From: Ascochyta rabiei
Lineage: Eukaryota > Ascomycota > Dothideomycetes > Pleosporales > Didymellaceae
Reading direction: 5' to 3'
Length of the DNA stretch: 64,000 nucleotides
Assembly (NCBI RefSeq): GCF_004011695.2
Contig: NC_082425.1
Location: 992,001 to 1,056,000 of the forward strand
A program made the position numbers and the translations under genes. How positions within the stretch are numbered: position 1 is the stretch's first letter; each line of letters starts with the position of its first letter. Under the pieces are notes generated by a model. It was given only the letters and a program-made list of their open reading frames with translations, was not told the origin of the DNA and ran no database searches. Shown here piece by piece: positions 61,400-64,000 of the stretch.

Positions 61400-62700
61400 A
61401 AAGATGTTGTTATTTACAGATAGGGAATAACAGGCAGCAGTAGCTGTGTCTAGGGCCTAGTTCTGCGCGTTGCAGCAGCAGCAGTTAACCTTATAGTTGT
61501 TATTGCCACCCTCTATATCTGCCTTAATAGTGCTGCTACGCGTTAACTACAATATTTCCTTAAAGTTGTAGTTAGGCGTGCGCAGCTCTATAGGGGAAGG
61601 TAAGCAGTAACAGCAGGTAGGCGTGCGCGGCGCTATAGGGGAGGGGAAGCAGCGCTAGCGTAGGGGCGTAGGCGACTCTGCAGGGAAGGAAGAGCAGCAA
61701 CAGCAGGGTAGTAAGCAGAGCTGGCAGACAGACAAGTAGTGCTTGTTAGGGGAGTTAGAGCGGCAGTAGTAGGACAAGCAGGATGCTAGGGCGTACTCTA
61801 GGCAGCAGCAGGGCGTAGTAAGCAGGCGCTTAACTTAGTTAATAGCGTTCTTTAGATCTAGTTAGCTGCGCACCTAATATAGACAGAAATTCTTATAGTA
61901 GTATAGGCCTAGACTGCCTCTATACAGTTTATGCGCTTAGTCTAGAACTAGAAGGCTAACCCTACAGCAGCTACAAACTATTAGAGGTAGGCGTCTAGTT
62001 AGTTGCTGCTATAACGCCTAGACAACAGCGTAGTAGGCAGAGCAACCTAGGTACTAGGCTTAGCAGGGGAATAGGCAGCGTAAGCAGAGGTTAACCGCTT
62101 TACTAGCGTAGGGTTAGCTAGGGCTAGGTTAAGTGCAGCCTTATACACCTGCTAGTGCTTATAGTAGGTGCCTAATAAAAATGCTACATTAGAAAGGACA
62201 ACCTATAGTAGCAACAAGGGGGTAACTTATAGTAGAAGATAGGCCAACGCCCCTAGTTAGCTTTGTTACTATCTACACCCTAGGTGCTGGGTGTCTTAAC
62301 ATAGGCGTTACTAGCGCGTGCTAACGCCTTAGCTACTGTTAGTTAGGAATAAGGGGCTAGAACAGGAACACGTACGTTAATATACTGCTTAAAATTACAC
62401 TAGGTATAGCAGAGCTTAGTATTTGTAGTAAAGAGGTTGTTATTATAAACATAAACGCGCTTATGCTTAGCGTAGGTGCAATAGGTCTTACTAGCGCCTA
62501 GAACGCAGTTAGCTGTAGAAGATATTAGTAAATAAGTAGACCTATAACAGACGCAGGCACTTATAAGACTAACTAGTAAGAATAGTAAGAAGGTAGTAGG
62601 GGCAGCACAGGACAGCGCTAGCAGAGACAGGGACTAAGTTCTTATTATCTAAGTTACTCTTAACTTTGTAGTTACCTATACAATAGTAGTAAGCTTTCTA
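61400..62700 (-). pseudogene. Antisense Cys-cluster gene of F2
   Basis: Second copy of the F1 antisense gene, on the strand opposite to pol. It keeps the same intron (complement of about 62,530-62,580: gtgcctgcgtctg...tactaat...tctacag) and the same Cys cluster at about 62,450-62,500 (SKTYCTYAKHKRVYV, TKLCYT, CNFKQYI). The Pro-rich repeats are better preserved here (FPSPIAPRTPTCCYCLPSPI), and the end is ACYSLSVNNNIFF near 61,400. Agreement between two independently decayed copies argues for a real protein-coding gene. Confidence 0.68.
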
Positions 62701-63184
62701 TATACATAGTTAGGCCCTATAACTAGATTAGAAACTATAGATAAGATATACTACAGGTATGTTGTAGGCAGAGGGGAGGGACTGTAGCAGACCACAACTG
62801 CCCCCTCTAGGGGGACTACTAGCTCCCTAACTAGTGGCCTAATAGCTATAACTAGAGGTAACAACAGACATAGCAGGTAGGGTAAGGGCGTAGACAAAAA
62901 GTTAGGCAGGTGCGTTATAGGTAGGTTAGGCAGAAGTGTAGAGTAGTATAGTGTCTAACTTAGGCAGGTGCGCTAGATAAAACAAAAACAACCTAGGTGT
63001 GTGTAGGGACTACCCCAGGTAAACCACAGACTAGACTAGCAGCTAACCTACTAAGAGGCGGGCCCTTACGCAACTACAACCAGCTCTAGGGTTTACCTGC
63101 TACTAGCGTCCCTCTAATCTACGCAAAATGTAGAAAAGACCCTATAAAATATATTTAGCTAGGGAGAGATAGGGAAAGGAGGTA

Positions 63185-63339
63185 TGTTATAGGCTTAGAC
63201 CTTATCTAAGCCTTAAGTAAGACAAGGCAGTTACGTGCCCTATAGACATATTAGAAGGACATGTAACATGTTACCTCCTTAAGAGATACAATACTATATT
63301 GACCCTTATTGCATCCTACCCTAAGGCTAGTCTATAACA
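63185..63339 (+). repeat. 3' LTR of F2
   Basis: 155 bp, tgttataggcttagacc...agtctataaca, followed by gttac. Confidence 0.92.
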
Positions 63340-63344
63340 GTTAC

Positions 63345-64000
63345 AGACATAACGCTAAACGTCCTGTAACATCCCCTCTTAGTAGAAGTTACATCTAACA
63401 ATGTGGAACATGGCGTTAGCACCTAGATAGCCTGTTAGGTTAGATTTGTGTGCCCTTTAGATTATTGTAGTTGTAAGTAGCTTCTAACGTAGAACCTACG
63501 TAACCCTGCGCTACAGCAGCGTGCTGTAAGCACTAAGCGTGCAATCTGCAATTTGCTAAGTAGTCTTAGCCTTAGGAGGGAACTAGCAGGCCCTATTATA
63601 GACAGCAGACAGGCACGCTATGTGCCCTGCGTCCTACTAAACGCCTTTATCCTACAGCAATTGCATATACGTGTTAACAAAAAGTAGAGGTATACTAGGG
63701 CCTAGTGTACTAATTACTAATACTAAAACTAGGGTTATTATCCTATAGACCCCCCCTAACCTCCTATTATAGTCCTGGTCCTAACAGCTCAGCACATCTA
63801 GTTAGGCTGCTAGGCGTCCTAGGCAGAAGCAAAGGTAGAAATAGAACTTTAACAGCTCCTCTGCCTATTAGTGCTGCCTCTTACTTAGCCTGCGTGCTAT
63901 AGTAAAGTACTAGAGGTTCTTATAGTTAGTTAGGATAGTACACAGCCTAGCAACAGACCCTAATTTAGCTACCTAGACCCCTAGGCACTTTATAACAGCA
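63345..64000 (-). mobile_element. Chromovirus F1, continuation after F2
   Basis: Inverse complement of F2 from about 59,400 to 60,080 (RNase H/integrase boundary). F1 pol continues off the right edge of the window. Confidence 0.9.

Larger units (their letters stand above)
56167..63339 (+). mobile_element. Chromovirus F2, complete but decayed, inserted in F1 in opposite orientation
   Basis: 7,173 bp, two 155-bp LTRs, and a perfect 5-bp duplication gttac (56,162-56,166 and 63,340-63,344). The order is gag, PR, RT, RNase H, IN, chromodomain, opposite-strand gene, 3' LTR. The sequence after 63,345 continues F1 exactly. Confidence 0.95.

Noticed and set aside
10057..64000. tRNA or rRNA genes and CRISPR-like arrays in the repeat region
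   Set aside because: No cloverleaf, rRNA block or regularly spaced identical repeats seen; the repeats are explained by LTRs and terminal inverted repeats.

Overview
The window looks like nuclear DNA of a filamentous ascomycete. The intact genes have 46-165 nt introns with GT/AG (once GC/AG) ends and CTAAC/CTGAC-type branch sites. Their products are fungal families: a Pho80-type cyclin, a KRE9/KNH1 wall protein, a fungal Xaa-Pro aminopeptidase and a CBM35-GH26 mannanase. The repeat half carries an extreme C-to-T/G-to-A decay signature that fits repeat-induced point mutation (RIP). The class is probably Dothideomycetes, inferred only from the general look of the genes and repeats.

Two compartments meet sharply at about 10.05 kb. 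Positions 1-10,056 are gene-bearing: a cyclin (5' end outside the window), a KRE9-like gene, an aminopeptidase and a secreted mannanase, all on the + strand, then a broken secreted-protein gene on the - strand. These are ordinary single genes in different pathways. The broken gene is the one closest to the repeats.

From 10,057 to 64,000 almost everything is a nested transposon graveyard whose order can be read from target-site duplications (TSDs) and terminal repeats. A pogo/Fot1-like DNA element (copy 1, 10,057-11,919) faces a second copy (12,096-13,742). Copy 2 was entered by gypsy element A1 (from 13,743). A1 was then hit by chromovirus C (16,804-24,096, TSD gttct), by a second copy of its own family, A2 (26,172-34,354, TSD cagct), and by gypsy element D (from 35,541). 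D was hit by copia element E (38,652-43,910, TSD ctagt), by pogo-like copy 3 (45,899-47,762, TA) and apparently by chromovirus F1 (from 52,830). F1 was hit by its sibling F2 in opposite orientation (56,167-63,339, TSD gttac). F1 runs off the window end.

The most interesting observation is that three different chromodomain-gypsy families (A, C, F) carry, between the chromodomain end of pol and the 3' LTR, a second gene on the opposite strand. In each it has at least one intron-like sequence (donor, branch site, acceptor) with a compatible phase across it, and it encodes a cysteine-rich, zinc-finger-like segment. The reading is repeated in independent copies of A and F. An antisense orientation would let introns survive retrotransposition, because they are not recognised in the sense genomic RNA. 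Element D instead carries an unrecognised reading frame of about 825 codons downstream of its integrase on the same strand. All of these genes are now inactivated by TAG/TAA stops.
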